A stretch of 64,000 nt of DNA. It comes from Microbacterium sp. Leaf320. GTDB taxonomy: Bacteria > Actinomycetota > Actinomycetes > Actinomycetales > Microbacteriaceae. Positions 54,680 to 63,400 of the stretch are shown here, one piece after another. Position numbers and translations under genes: made by a program. The stretch is taken from positions 186,001 to 250,000 of the forward strand of contig NZ_LMOD01000003.1 of assembly GCF_001423485.1 (NCBI RefSeq). The letters run 5' to 3'. The stretch's first letter is position 1. Every line of letters starts with the position of its first letter. The notes below the pieces were generated by a model. It worked only from the letters and a program-made list of their open reading frames with translations, made no database searches and was not told the origin of the DNA.

Positions 54680-56205
54680 CGTGCACCTCCGTCGGTGGTC
54701 TCATCGTGCGGGGGGATCGCTCCGGTCGCGGCGCCGAGGATCTCGTGCTCGGCAGCCCCCGCCGGCAGCTCGGCGACGAGCTCGCCGTCGTGCATGACCA
54801 GGATCCGGTCGCTCATGCCGATCACCTCGGGGAGTTCGCTCGAGACCATCAGCACGGCCTTGCCCTGTGCCGCCAGATCTCGCATGAGCTGGTAGACGGC
54901 GTACTTCGCGCCGACGTCGATTCCGCGGGTCGGCTCGTCGAAGAGCACGATCTGCGGCTGCGTGAGCAGCCACTTCGCGAGCACGACCTTCTGCTGGTTG
55001 CCGCCCGAGAGGAAGCGCACCTCCTGGTCGAGCCCGCGCGAGCTGATCTCGAGAGAGCTGAGCACCCCCGGCACCTCTCGGCGGGACGCCGACGTGCGGC
55101 CGGAGAACACGCTCCGGATGACGAGCAGCGAGTTGTCGAGCACCGACTGGCCCAGCGCCAGCCCCTGCGCCTTGCGGTCTTCCGAGACGAGTGCGAGACC
55201 TGCCCGCACGGCGGCTCGCGCACTCGTGATGCGCGTGGATGCGCCGTCGACGCGCATGCTCCCCCGGACGAACGGGTCGATCCCGAAGATGCCCTCCACA
55301 AGCTCGGTGCGTCCGGATCCCTGCAGGCCGGCGATCCCGACGATCTCCCCCGCGCGGAGAGTGAGCGAGACCTCGTCGACGAAGGCATTGCCGCATCCCT
55401 CGAGCTCGAGCCGCGGCTCGCCGACGACCGTGCCGTCGACGGCATCCGGGAAGTACGACTGGATCGAGCGACCCACCATGCGGCGCACGAGCTCATCGGT
55501 CGTGAGGTCCGCCGTCGCGTCGGTCGACACGAGCGCGCCGTCTTTGAGGATCGTGATGCGGTCGCAGAGGTCGAAGATCTCCTTCAGCCGATGCGAGACG
55601 TAGATCACCGCGACACCGCGAGAGGTGAGTCGACGGATGATCGCGTAGAGCAGCTCGACCTCGCGGTCGCTGAGCGCGGCGGTGGGCTCATCCATCGAGA
55701 TGACCCGTGCCTCGAACGACAGTGCCTTCACGATCTCGACGATCTGCTGCTCGGCGACCGTCAGCGAGCCGACCCGCGCCTGCGGATCGATGAAGGAGAC
55801 GCCGAGATCGGCGAGGAGCTCCGCCGTCCGGGTGACCATCGCCTTGCGGTCGACGAACCCGCCGCGGCGCGGCTCGCGTCCGAGGTACACGTTCTGCGCG
55901 ACCGTGCGCTCGGGAAGCAACGTGAACTCCTGGAAGACCGTCACGATCCCGTCGTCCATCGCCTGCCGAGGGTGTGTGTGGTGCACCTCGTCGCCGCGGT
56001 ACCGCACGACGCCCTCGTCGGCGGGCTGCACTCCGGCGATGATCTTCATGAGCGTGGACTTTCCCGCCCCGTTCTCCCCCACGAGTCCGTGCACCTCACC
56101 AGGGCGCACGTCGAAGTCGATGCCCCTCAGCACCTCGACTCCGAAGAACGACTTGCGGATGCCCGACACCTCGAGCACCGCCTGCGTGTCGACTGCTGCG
56201 GTCAT
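54676..56205 (-). CDS. sugar ABC transporter ATP-binding protein, RbsA-type
   Basis: This 509-residue double ATPase has a canonical first site (GENGAGKSTLMK, ISMDEPTAALSD) and the usual degenerate second P-loop GLQGSGRTELVEG, with LSGGNQQKVVLAKWL and FDEPTRGIDVGAK. That asymmetry is normal for RbsA/MglA-type proteins. The start at ATG 56205 overlaps the Gfo/Idh stop. It drives the two RbsC-type permeases downstream. Confidence 0.94.
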   Translation of the reverse strand: MTAAVDTQAVLEVSGIRKSFFGVEVLRGIDFDVRPGEVHGLVGENGAGKSTLMKIIAGVQPADEGVVRYRGDEVHHTHPRQAMDDGIVTVFQEFTLLPERTVAQNVYLGREPRRGGFVDRKAMVTRTAELLADLGVSFIDPQARVGSLTVAEQQIVEIVKALSFEARVISMDEPTAALSDREVELLYAIIRRLTSRGVAVIYVSHRLKEIFDLCDRITILKDGALVSTDATADLTTDELVRRMVGRSIQSYFPDAVDGTVVGEPRLELEGCGNAFVDEVSLTLRAGEIVGIAGLQGSGRTELVEGIFGIDPFVRGSMRVDGASTRITSARAAVRAGLALVSEDRKAQGLALGQSVLDNSLLVIRSVFSGRTSASRREVPGVLSSLEISSRGLDQEVRFLSGGNQQKVVLAKWLLTQPQIVLFDEPTRGIDVGAKYAVYQLMRDLAAQGKAVLMVSSELPEVIGMSDRILVMHDGELVAELPAGAAEHEILGAATGAIPPHDETTDGGAR

Positions 56206-57311
56206 GCCGCCACCTCCGTCCAGCGACCGCCCGTGGCAGCGGAGGCGAGAACGGCCTCGGTCAGCACGGCGGATCGATACCCGTCTTCGAATGTCGGAAG
56301 GCCCGTCGGACGCGAGCCGCCTATCGCCGCGTACACGTCGGCGATGAATCCGTTGAACGCGTCCTGATAGCCCATCGCGTGGCCTGCGGGGACCCGCTGC
56401 AGACGGGCCGAATCGGGCGCGGCCGTGGCGGGGTCGCGCAGCAGGACGCGCGATTCCTGCCGCATCCCCACCCACAGCTCTTCGGGGCGTTCCTGCTCGA
56501 AGCGCAGGCTCTGCAGCGATCCGTGGAGCTCGAGCGTCAACGCGTTCTTGCGCCCTGCGGCCATCTGCGAGATGAGCAGCGTGCCGAGCGCACCCGATTC
56601 CGTCTCGACGAGGATCGCGACGATGTCCTCGGTGTCGACCGTCTGCCCTGCCCGCTCGTCGAACACGCGACGGGTGCGGGCGCTCAGAGACCGGATGCGC
56701 TCGCCGATCACGAACTCGATCAGGTCGCACAGGTGCGAGCCGATGTCGGCGAACGCCCTGGAGGCACCGCCCGTCGCCGATCGCACCCGCCAGTCGTCGT
56801 CGGTCGGGAGCAGCATCCAGTCCTGCAGATACGAGCAGTCGAGCGTGAGGAGCACCCCGAGGTCCCCCTGGGCGATGCGGGCCCGCGCCTCGCGCACCAT
56901 CGGGTGATACCGGTAGACGAAAGGCACGGCGGCGACGCGACCGCGTCGCGCCGCGAGGTCGACGAGCCGCTTCGCGTCTTCGGCGTTCGTGGCCAGCGGC
57001 TTCTCGCAGATGACGTGCTTGCCCGCGTCGAGCGCACGGAGGGCGAGGTCGGCATGGGTGGCGTTCGGGGTGCAGATGTGCACGACATCGATGTCGGCGG
57101 CGTCCAACAGCGCGGCCACGTCGGTCTCGGCGCGACCGGCTCCGAGCTCGTCGGCCGCGTGCCTGCTTCCCGATGCGGAGCGGGTGGCGACGGCGCGCAG
57201 CTCGCCGCCTGCGTCGCGAGCCGCGGTGCGATGCACGCGGGCCATGAATCCTCCGCCGAGGATGCCGGCTCGGATCGTTCCGAGACCGGTGTCTGTGACA
57301 TCCGTTGTCAT
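56202..57311 (-). CDS. Gfo/Idh/MocA family oxidoreductase heading the sugar operon
   Basis: This 369-residue NAD(P)-dependent dehydrogenase has the fold motif GILGGGFMARVH, the conserved ICEKPLATN lysine and DIGSHLCDLIEFV with the active-site Asp/His. Family members oxidise or reduce sugars and inositols; some oxidise the 3-hydroxyl of glycosides. It is the first gene of an eight-gene operon ending with the Dabb gene, divergent from the ROK regulator. No convincing Shine-Dalgarno precedes the ATG. Confidence 0.92.
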   Translation of the reverse strand: MTTDVTDTGLGTIRAGILGGGFMARVHRTAARDAGGELRAVATRSASGSRHAADELGAGRAETDVAALLDAADIDVVHICTPNATHADLALRALDAGKHVICEKPLATNAEDAKRLVDLAARRGRVAAVPFVYRYHPMVREARARIAQGDLGVLLTLDCSYLQDWMLLPTDDDWRVRSATGGASRAFADIGSHLCDLIEFVIGERIRSLSARTRRVFDERAGQTVDTEDIVAILVETESGALGTLLISQMAAGRKNALTLELHGSLQSLRFEQERPEELWVGMRQESRVLLRDPATAAPDSARLQRVPAGHAMGYQDAFNGFIADVYAAIGGSRPTGLPTFEDGYRSAVLTEAVLASAATGGRWTEVAA

Positions 57312-57413
57312 GCCGGTGAGTCTGACACAGCGCGAGGGACTTCTGCTAGCCCCCTGTCAAAAGTTCTTTGTAACGAATCGGAAGTCAATCGAAGACACAC
57401 GTAAGTGCTGTGG

Positions 57414-57425
57414 TTTACTGACGCA
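57414..57425 (+). promoter_or_regulatory. possible leaderless-type -10 box of the ROK gene
   Basis: TTTACT (57414-57419) is six bases before the ATG at 57426, matching the spacing of the TANNNT boxes elsewhere but without the first A. The 114-base intergenic region is AT-rich and likely holds the ROK operator, which I could not pin down. Confidence 0.4.
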
Positions 57426-58622
57426 ATGGTTGACGCACTTCGCCCCGCCGCGGCGGCGAATCCCGGTGCCGGAGAGATCTTCCAGATCCTCCGCGACGGC
57501 ACCGCCCGCACCAAGGCCGAGCTCGCGGCCCTCACCGGCCTCGCCCGCTCGACAGTGGCGCTGCGAGTGGACGCGCTCCTGGCCGCCGGTCTGCTGCGCC
57601 CGGCAGGAGAGGCGGTCTCGACCGGTGGACGCCCGCCCGCCCGACTGGCCTTCAACCCCCGTGCCGGAGTCGTGCTGGCCGTCGATCTCGGCGCCACGCA
57701 CGCGACGGTCGCGGTCGCCGACCTCGCCGGGATGATCCTCGATTCCCGCACACGCACGATCGACATCGGCGACGGACCCGAGAGCCTGCTCGATGTGATC
57801 CTCGCCGATGGCGCGACCCTTCTCGATACCCCCGCATCCGCCGGGATCTCGCTGCTCGGCATCGGGATCGGGGTTCCGGGCCCTGTCGAGCACTCGACGG
57901 GGCGACCGACCAATCCGCCGATCATGCCCGGGTGGGACCGCTTCGACGTCCCCGGCTACGTGCAGCGCACCTTCGACGTCCCGGTGCTCGTCGACAACGA
58001 CGTCAACATCCTCGCGCTCGGCGAGCATGCCACGACCTGGCCCCACGTCGACGACCTGATCTTCGTCAAGGTGTCGACCGGCATCGGCGCAGGAATCATC
58101 GCGGGCGGCCAGCTGCAGCGTGGCGCCCAGGGCTCGGCGGGAGACATGGGGCACGTGCAGGTTCCGAGCGGATCGGGCTCTGCCAGGGAGCCCGGCGACG
58201 AGCGCGACCTCGAGGCTCTCGCCAGCGGGGCCGCGCTGGCGACGGCTCTACGGGCGGGCGGACACGAGGCGAGCAGTCCCGCCGACGTCGTCGACCTCGT
58301 CCGCGCCGGCAACGCCGTGGCCATCGAGGCGACGCGACAGGCGGGTCGCGATGTGGGCGAGGTCCTCGCCACGGTCGTCAATCTGCTCAACCCGTCGATC
58401 ATCGTGCTGGGCGGCAGCATCGCCCGAGCCGGCGAGCACCTTCTCGCCGGGGTGCGCGAGGTCGTCTACCGGCGCTCGATCCCCCTCGCGACGCAGCATC
58501 TCGCGATCGTGCAGTCGCAGGCCGGTGACCGTGCAGCCGTGCTCGGTGCAGCGATCATGGTCGCGCGCGAGGTGCTCTCCCCTGCCAACGTCGATCGTCA
58601 TGTGGCGGCGAGGACGCGCTGA
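57426..58622 (+). CDS. ROK family transcriptional regulator
   Basis: This 398-residue protein has an N-terminal winged helix (TKAELAALTGLARSTVALRVDALLAAGLL, residues about 29-57) and a ROK sugar-kinase-like domain beginning LAVDLGATHATVAVAD. The zinc-binding CxCGxxGC motif of ROK proteins is missing: the loop after GHVQVP reads SGSGSAREPGDERDLEAL. The protein should still bind DNA. It is divergent from the sugar ABC operon and is its likely repressor. The ATG at 57426 is preferred over one seven codons upstream. Confidence 0.92.
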   Translation: MVDALRPAAAANPGAGEIFQILRDGTARTKAELAALTGLARSTVALRVDALLAAGLLRPAGEAVSTGGRPPARLAFNPRAGVVLAVDLGATHATVAVADLAGMILDSRTRTIDIGDGPESLLDVILADGATLLDTPASAGISLLGIGIGVPGPVEHSTGRPTNPPIMPGWDRFDVPGYVQRTFDVPVLVDNDVNILALGEHATTWPHVDDLIFVKVSTGIGAGIIAGGQLQRGAQGSAGDMGHVQVPSGSGSAREPGDERDLEALASGAALATALRAGGHEASSPADVVDLVRAGNAVAIEATRQAGRDVGEVLATVVNLLNPSIIVLGGSIARAGEHLLAGVREVVYRRSIPLATQHLAIVQSQAGDRAAVLGAAIMVAREVLSPANVDRHVAARTR

Positions 58623-58653
58623 CCGCGCCTCCTCACCGCCACACCGGCGTCCC

Positions 58654-59793
58654 TCAGAGAGTCGACTCGAACGGGTCGAAGCCGGCGTCGATCGCGCCGA
58701 CCTCGTCGAGCGTGCTCTCGACCTTCACGAAGCTGCGGGACTCTGCCGCCTCCTCGATCGACAGAAGCGTGTCGAGTACGTGGTACCCGAACTCGCCGGT
58801 GGCGACGTGCGGGCGGCCCGCAGCGATCGAGCGCGCCATGTCGAGCAGTCCGACGCCGCGACCCGAGAGCACACCCTCCTGCTCGACGTCGACGACGTCC
58901 TGCACGGTCGGCTCCGGCGGCACGAAGACCCGCGACAGCGGACGAGTGATCGTGATGGGCCCGCCGAACGTGTTCGGATCGGGGATCACGATCGTGCCCT
59001 CGGTGCCGGTGATCTCGACGATGCCCTGACGCAGCAGCGGCGAGTCGGTGCTGTACAGGCTCTGCGCCTGTCCGCCCTGCTCGAAGTCCATGAGCACGCT
59101 CAAGGTCGACGGGATCTCGACGGGGAACTCCTGACCTGCGAGCTCGCCGACCTGCACCGTGCGCGTCGGTGTGCCCTGAAGCCCGAGGGCCGCGACGGCC
59201 GCGACGGGACCGAACACGTGCACGAGCGCCGACACGTAGTACGGACCCATGTCGAGCAGGGGTCCCGCGCCCTTGGCGTACAGGAACGCGGGGTTCGGGT
59301 GGAAGATCTCCGGCCCCTGCCACTGGAAGGTGGTCTGGGCGAAGAGCGGACGACCGATGTCGCCGCGCGCGATCGCTCGCTTCACGGTCTGCACGCCGGG
59401 CCCGAGGACCGTGTCAGGCGCGACACCGACGCGGAGCCCCGCGGCATCCGCCTTCTGCAGCAGACGCAGCGACTCGTCACGGCGCACACCGATCGGCTTC
59501 TCGGTCCAGACGTGCTTGCCCGCGGCGATGATCGCCTCGGACACCTCGACGTGGACGGCCGGGATCGTCAGGTTCACGACGATGTCGATCTCGGGGTCGT
59601 TCAGCACCGCATCGACGCCACCCGCACGCGGGACGCCGTACTTCTCGGCCTGCGCCTTCGCTCGGTCCACGAGCAGGTCGCCGATGGCGAGCACCCGCAC
59701 ATCGGGGAACGTGGTGAGGTTCGACAGGTACTGGTCGCTGATGTTGCCCGCGCCGATGATGCCGACGCCGACGGGTCCGTTGCCGATGGCCAT
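58654..59793 (-). CDS. Gfo/Idh/MocA family oxidoreductase
   Basis: This 379-residue dehydrogenase has GIIGAGNISDQYL, the VWTEKPIGVRRDES lysine and LLDMGPYYVSALVHV, the D-M-G-P-Y form of the active site seen in a distinct Gfo/Idh branch. It ends a two-gene operon with the barrel gene at 59793-60599; their stop and start share TGATG. The product probably acts on the same sugar as the barrel protein. The ROK gene converges on it. Confidence 0.91.
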   Translation of the reverse strand: MAIGNGPVGVGIIGAGNISDQYLSNLTTFPDVRVLAIGDLLVDRAKAQAEKYGVPRAGGVDAVLNDPEIDIVVNLTIPAVHVEVSEAIIAAGKHVWTEKPIGVRRDESLRLLQKADAAGLRVGVAPDTVLGPGVQTVKRAIARGDIGRPLFAQTTFQWQGPEIFHPNPAFLYAKGAGPLLDMGPYYVSALVHVFGPVAAVAALGLQGTPTRTVQVGELAGQEFPVEIPSTLSVLMDFEQGGQAQSLYSTDSPLLRQGIVEITGTEGTIVIPDPNTFGGPITITRPLSRVFVPPEPTVQDVVDVEQEGVLSGRGVGLLDMARSIAAGRPHVATGEFGYHVLDTLLSIEEAAESRSFVKVESTLDEVGAIDAGFDPFESTL

Positions 59794-60599
59794 CAGCCGG
59801 CCACCTTCTCGTCGAGGTAGACGCGGCTGCGCTCGATCGCGGCCCACAGGTCACCCTCGTAGTGGTCGAACTCGACGATCGCGAGCTCGAGGGCCGGAGC
59901 CGCGCCGATGGCCTCGACGAGCGGGACCGCACCCTCGCCCGCAGGCACCTGGTCGGCCGGCGGGTAGGCGGCGAGAAGAGCGGGATCGAGCGTGCCGTCC
60001 TTGGCGTGCACCGCGATCACGCGGCCGCCGAGGCGCTGCAGCAGTGCGACCGGATCGACACCTCCGCGGGCCACCCAGTACAGGTCGACCTCGAGCACGA
60101 CGCGCTCGTCGAGCAGGCCGGCGAGCACTTCGAGTCCGGTGACGCCGCCGAACACGGCCTCGAGCTCATGGGCGTGGTTGTGGTAGCCGACGCGCACGCC
60201 GACGCTCGCGCCGACGGCGGCGGCCTCGTTGAGCAGTCGAGCCGTCTCCTCGATCTGCTCGATCGACTCCCAGCGGGCCGGCTCGGTGTACGGGTCGATG
60301 ACGGTGCCCATGCCGAGCACCTTGGCCGCGGCGAAGACCTCGGCGGGCGACGGCACAGGCAGGGTGGTGCCACTGCCGTCGGGGTTCACGAACGACTGCG
60401 ACGCGAGAAAAGCGTGGCCGGAGGGCGCGGTGAGGCCCGCGCTCTTGAGGGCGTCTGCCATCGGCTGCGCTCGGCGCACGAAGTCATAGGGCTCCACGGC
60501 GGTGAAGCCCCGGGCGGCGACCTCTTTCAGGGAGCCCTCGAGGTCGGCCTCCAACTGGTCCTTGATCGTGAACAGCTGGATGGAAGTCTGGATCGTCAC
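59793..60599 (-). CDS. sugar phosphate isomerase/epimerase-like TIM barrel
   Basis: This 268-residue xylose isomerase-like barrel shows YHNHAHELE, LEVDLYWVARGG, AVHAKDG and VEFDHYEGD, which supply the metal ligands. The layout fits the short sugar isomerase group often paired with Gfo/Idh dehydrogenases. The GTG start at 60599 has AAGGAGAG a few bases upstream. It heads a leftward two-gene operon facing the TetR regulator. Confidence 0.9.
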   Translation of the reverse strand: MTIQTSIQLFTIKDQLEADLEGSLKEVAARGFTAVEPYDFVRRAQPMADALKSAGLTAPSGHAFLASQSFVNPDGSGTTLPVPSPAEVFAAAKVLGMGTVIDPYTEPARWESIEQIEETARLLNEAAAVGASVGVRVGYHNHAHELEAVFGGVTGLEVLAGLLDERVVLEVDLYWVARGGVDPVALLQRLGGRVIAVHAKDGTLDPALLAAYPPADQVPAGEGAVPLVEAIGAAPALELAIVEFDHYEGDLWAAIERSRVYLDEKVAG

Positions 60600-60670
60600 T
60601 GGTCTCTCCTTCAGTCATCGGCGACGTGCGGGCTCATCGACCCGTCTGTCCGAGCACGTTACCACCAAAT

Positions 60671-60686
60671 ACCTCCGCGCGGAAGT
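60671..60686. promoter_or_regulatory. candidate TetR operator
   Basis: ACCTCCGCGCGGAAGT is a palindrome apart from one pair. It covers the expected -35 position of the TetR promoter and lies in the divergent gap, so it could control both the regulator and the barrel/Gfo operon. Confidence 0.5.
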
Positions 60687-60697
60687 TTTCGTTTCGC

Positions 60698-60709
60698 TAC
60701 ACTCGTCCC
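60698..60709 (+). promoter_or_regulatory. leaderless-type -10 box of the TetR gene
   Basis: TACACT (60698-60703) lies six bases before the ATG at 60710. No Shine-Dalgarno is present. Confidence 0.5.
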
Positions 60710-61345
60710 ATGACCGACGACCGCCCCGCCGCAGCCGACGCCGACGAGGACCGCCCCCGTCCGCGGGGCGCGTACGCGAAAGGGATCGCCCGCCGCCAGG
60801 AGATCCTCGACCGAGCGATCGAGGTCTTCGCCGCTCGCGGGGCCGACCGCACGAGCCTGCGCGCGATCGCGAGCGCCGTCGGCGTCACGCACTCCGCCCT
60901 GACCCACTACTTCGGCTCTCTCGAAGAGCTGCTCGTGGCGGTCTACCAGGAGAGCAACGCCCCTGGGCGCCAGCCCTCGGAGCGCCTGCTGCCGGATGCG
61001 ACCCCGGTCGAGCTCATGATCGAGTCCGCCCGCACCAACCGCGCCGTACCCGGTCTCGTGCAGCTGTACTCGACTCTGGTGTCGGCCGCGCTGGAAGAGG
61101 GCCACCCCGCAGCACGCGATTTCGCCACGACGCGATTCTCCCGTCTGCGTGCAGACATGGCCGACGTCGTGCGACGCCAGCAGGAGAGCGGACGCATGCG
61201 CGACGACGTGGATGCCGATGCCGTCGCCGCACTCATCGTGGCGGCATCCGACGGCCTGCAGACGCAGTGGCTGCTCGACGACTCGGCGCCCCAGCAGGAG
61301 GCGCTGGCGTTGCTCGATCGACTGCTGCGCCCCGCCGCTCGATAG
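60710..61345 (+). CDS. TetR/AcrR family transcriptional regulator
   Basis: This 211-residue regulator has the TetR helix-turn-helix: RRQEILDRAIEVFAARGADRTSLRAIASAVGVTHSALTHYFGSLEELL, residues about 28-75. The C-terminal helical ligand domain is not assignable. Divergent from the barrel/Gfo-Idh operon, with a candidate operator between them, it probably regulates that operon and itself. The ATG at 60710 is set by the -10 spacing and the domain start. Confidence 0.92.
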   Translation: MTDDRPAAADADEDRPRPRGAYAKGIARRQEILDRAIEVFAARGADRTSLRAIASAVGVTHSALTHYFGSLEELLVAVYQESNAPGRQPSERLLPDATPVELMIESARTNRAVPGLVQLYSTLVSAALEEGHPAARDFATTRFSRLRADMADVVRRQQESGRMRDDVDADAVAALIVAASDGLQTQWLLDDSAPQQEALALLDRLLRPAAR

Positions 61346-61354
61346 GGTGAAGGG
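61343..61354 (+). promoter_or_regulatory. leaderless-type -10 box overlapping the TetR stop codon
   Basis: TAGGGT (61343-61348) includes the TetR TAG stop and stands six bases before the GTG at 61355. Confidence 0.5.
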
Positions 61355-61984
61355 GTGACAGCAGCGGACACCGCACAGGGGTCGCCCTACGAGCGGGCTC
61401 TCGGCGAGCGCATCTCCGACCTCCACCCGAAGACGGCCTGGTACTTCCGCACGATCCCCGACGGCCACGTCGGTGTCGGGACCGGTGTGTTCACGAGCGC
61501 GGGTTCGCAGCATCGGTGGCTGTGGCCCGTTTTCCGCATCGCGGAGGCGCTCGGCGTCGCGTTCGCCGGATGGGAGCAGGACGTCCCGTTCCGGATCGAG
61601 AACCGCACGATCGACGGGACGGCCGTGGCCGTGCGGCATTTCGAGCTCCCCGGGCGCACGTGGGTGATGCCCGATGTCGTCTCCCTCGGTGCGAACCGGA
61701 TCCTGCGCAACGAGATCGGCCCTCACCGCACGGTCGTGACGACCTTCGACATCGACGTCCGCGACGGAGCGGTCGTGCTCACCATCCGCCGGGTCGGGAT
61801 GCGGTTCGGACGTCTTCGCATCGCCGCCCCGCGTTTCCTGCGTCCGCGCATCGGCCTCGTCGAGCGCTGGGACGAAGACCGCGAGCGGCACCACGTGAAC
61901 ATGACGATCGATGCTCCCCTGCTCGGTCGCGTGTACGAGTACACCGGATTCTTCGAATACGCGATCGAGAGCGAGACCCCGTGA
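61355..61984 (+). CDS. DUF4166 domain-containing protein
   Basis: This 209-residue soluble protein matches the DUF4166 pattern: an opening with HPKTAWYFRTIPDGHVGVGTGVF, a central FELPGRTWVMPDVV and the ending GRVYEYTGFFEY. Its function is unknown. DUF4166 is often found with a TIGR01777-type epimerase, and here the two genes overlap (GTGA). A role in cell-envelope or carotenoid-related chemistry has no support in the sequence. Confidence 0.88.
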   Translation: MTAADTAQGSPYERALGERISDLHPKTAWYFRTIPDGHVGVGTGVFTSAGSQHRWLWPVFRIAEALGVAFAGWEQDVPFRIENRTIDGTAVAVRHFELPGRTWVMPDVVSLGANRILRNEIGPHRTVVTTFDIDVRDGAVVLTIRRVGMRFGRLRIAAPRFLRPRIGLVERWDEDRERHHVNMTIDAPLLGRVYEYTGFFEYAIESETP

Positions 61985-62967
61985 CGGATGCCACTCACTC
62001 CGCCGAGGGCCCCGTCGTGATCGGCGGATCCACCGGCTTCATGGGCCAGTACCTGATCCCTCGCCTCAGCGCGGCAGGGCGCGAGGTGATCACGATCTCG
62101 CGTTCGGGAGCCGACATCGCATGGGGCGACCAGGATGCGATCGACCGTGCCGTGGACGGCTCGTCGCTGGTCATCGGCCTCGCCGGCAAGAGCGTGAACT
62201 GCCGGTACACCGCCGAGAACCGCGCGGCCATCTTCCGTTCGCGACTCGACACCACCTCGTCACTCAGCTCCGCGATCGCGAAGGCGACGAACCCGCCGCC
62301 GCTGTGGGTGAACTCGTCGACCGCGACGATCTACCGCCACGCAGAGGACCGCCCGATGACCGAGTCGTCCGGCGACCTCGGCACCGGGTTCTCCGTCGAG
62401 GTGGCGAAGGCGTGGGAACGCGCGCTGTTCGCCGACGACCTGCCGCACACCCGGCGGGTCGCACTGCGAAGCGCCATCGTTCTCGGGCACGGAGGCGTGC
62501 TCGGACCCCTGAAGAACCTGGCCCGCCTCGGCCTCGGCGGCGCCCAGCACGACGGTCCGTGGCCTGTGAGCCGCGCGCGGCGGGCCGCCGGCACGGGGCA
62601 CCTCCCCGGCGCACGGCGGGGTGCGCAGCGGTTCAGCTGGGTGCATGTCGAAGACGTCGCACGCATCATCGACTTCCTCGAGGCGACTCCGTCTCTCGAG
62701 GGACCGGTCAACGCCGCCTCTCCGAACCCGTCCGACAACGCGGAGTTCATGGCCACCGTGCGCCGAGTGCTCGGCGTGGGCTTCGGACCTCCGATGCCTC
62801 GCTGGATGCTCGAGCTCGGCGCCATCGGCATCCGCACCGAGACCGAGCTGATCCTGAAGAGCCGATGGGTGATCCCCGAGAAGCTCACACTCGCCGGCTT
62901 CGAGTTCGCCTACCCGAAGCTCGAAGACGCCATTCGGGAGTCCTTCGACGTCGCGGCGGCCGCTTAG
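61981..62967 (+). CDS. TIGR01777-type NAD-dependent epimerase/dehydratase (DUF1731)
   Basis: This 328-residue extended short-chain dehydrogenase has the N-terminal fold GGSTGFMGQYLIPRLSAAG, VIGLAGKSVNCRYTAENR and the C-terminal DUF1731 part. WVNSSTATIYRHAEDRPMTE carries the Ser-Thr-Tyr surrounding of the active site. Between LGLGGAQ and RFSWVHVEDVARI it contains about 27 mostly basic residues. The GTG start overlaps the DUF4166 stop. The substrate is unknown. Confidence 0.9.
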   Translation: MTDATHSAEGPVVIGGSTGFMGQYLIPRLSAAGREVITISRSGADIAWGDQDAIDRAVDGSSLVIGLAGKSVNCRYTAENRAAIFRSRLDTTSSLSSAIAKATNPPPLWVNSSTATIYRHAEDRPMTESSGDLGTGFSVEVAKAWERALFADDLPHTRRVALRSAIVLGHGGVLGPLKNLARLGLGGAQHDGPWPVSRARRAAGTGHLPGARRGAQRFSWVHVEDVARIIDFLEATPSLEGPVNAASPNPSDNAEFMATVRRVLGVGFGPPMPRWMLELGAIGIRTETELILKSRWVIPEKLTLAGFEFAYPKLEDAIRESFDVAAAA

Positions 62968-63362
62968 CCCGCAGCAGACTCCGACCCCGCGGGCGAGTCT
63001 CCGCCCTCGCGACGACGCTTCTCGATCTCCTGGCGTAGACGCCATTCCTCGATCTCCCGGTCGAGGTCGGCGATCTGCTGCTCGGTGCTCCGGGTGTCGA
63101 CCGGCGCAGCGGCGGGCCGCTGGTCCGGCTGACGCGTCGCCGGTCGGGCGGCCGGACGCATGCGCGGGATGCGCAGGCCCGCCTCCGAGTACTCCCGGCC
63201 GATCACGAACCACAGCAGGCTGCCGATCAGCGGCAGCAGGATGACGATGATGATCCACGCCCTCTTGGGCAGGAATCTCACCTGCGCGTCGTCGCGCTTG
63301 ATGATGTCCACGAGCGCGCCGACCATCAGCGCGATGACGAGGATCGAGAACAGGAACGGCAT
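62964..63362 (-). CDS. PLD nuclease N-terminal domain membrane protein
   Basis: This 132-residue protein has two N-terminal membrane helices (FLFSILVIALMVGALVDII and IIIVILLPLIGSLLWFVIG), matching the PLDc_N domain, then a Pro/Arg-rich linker and a charged coiled-coil-like tail (QQIADLDREIEEWRLRQEI). Its function is unknown. The ATG at 63362 is chosen over a start at 63443 because TACCCT lies six bases upstream and the helix then begins the protein. Its stop codon overlaps that of the epimerase gene. Confidence 0.87.
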   Translation of the reverse strand: MPFLFSILVIALMVGALVDIIKRDDAQVRFLPKRAWIIIVILLPLIGSLLWFVIGREYSEAGLRIPRMRPAARPATRQPDQRPAAAPVDTRSTEQQIADLDREIEEWRLRQEIEKRRREGGDSPAGSESAAG

Positions 63363-63374
63363 GAGTTCAGGGTA
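63363..63374 (-). promoter_or_regulatory. leaderless-type -10 box of the PLDc_N gene
   Basis: TACCCT (63374-63369, minus strand) is six bases before the ATG at 63362. Confidence 0.5.
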
Positions 63375-63400
63375 GACGACGAGCGCGCGTCGTGCCCGGA

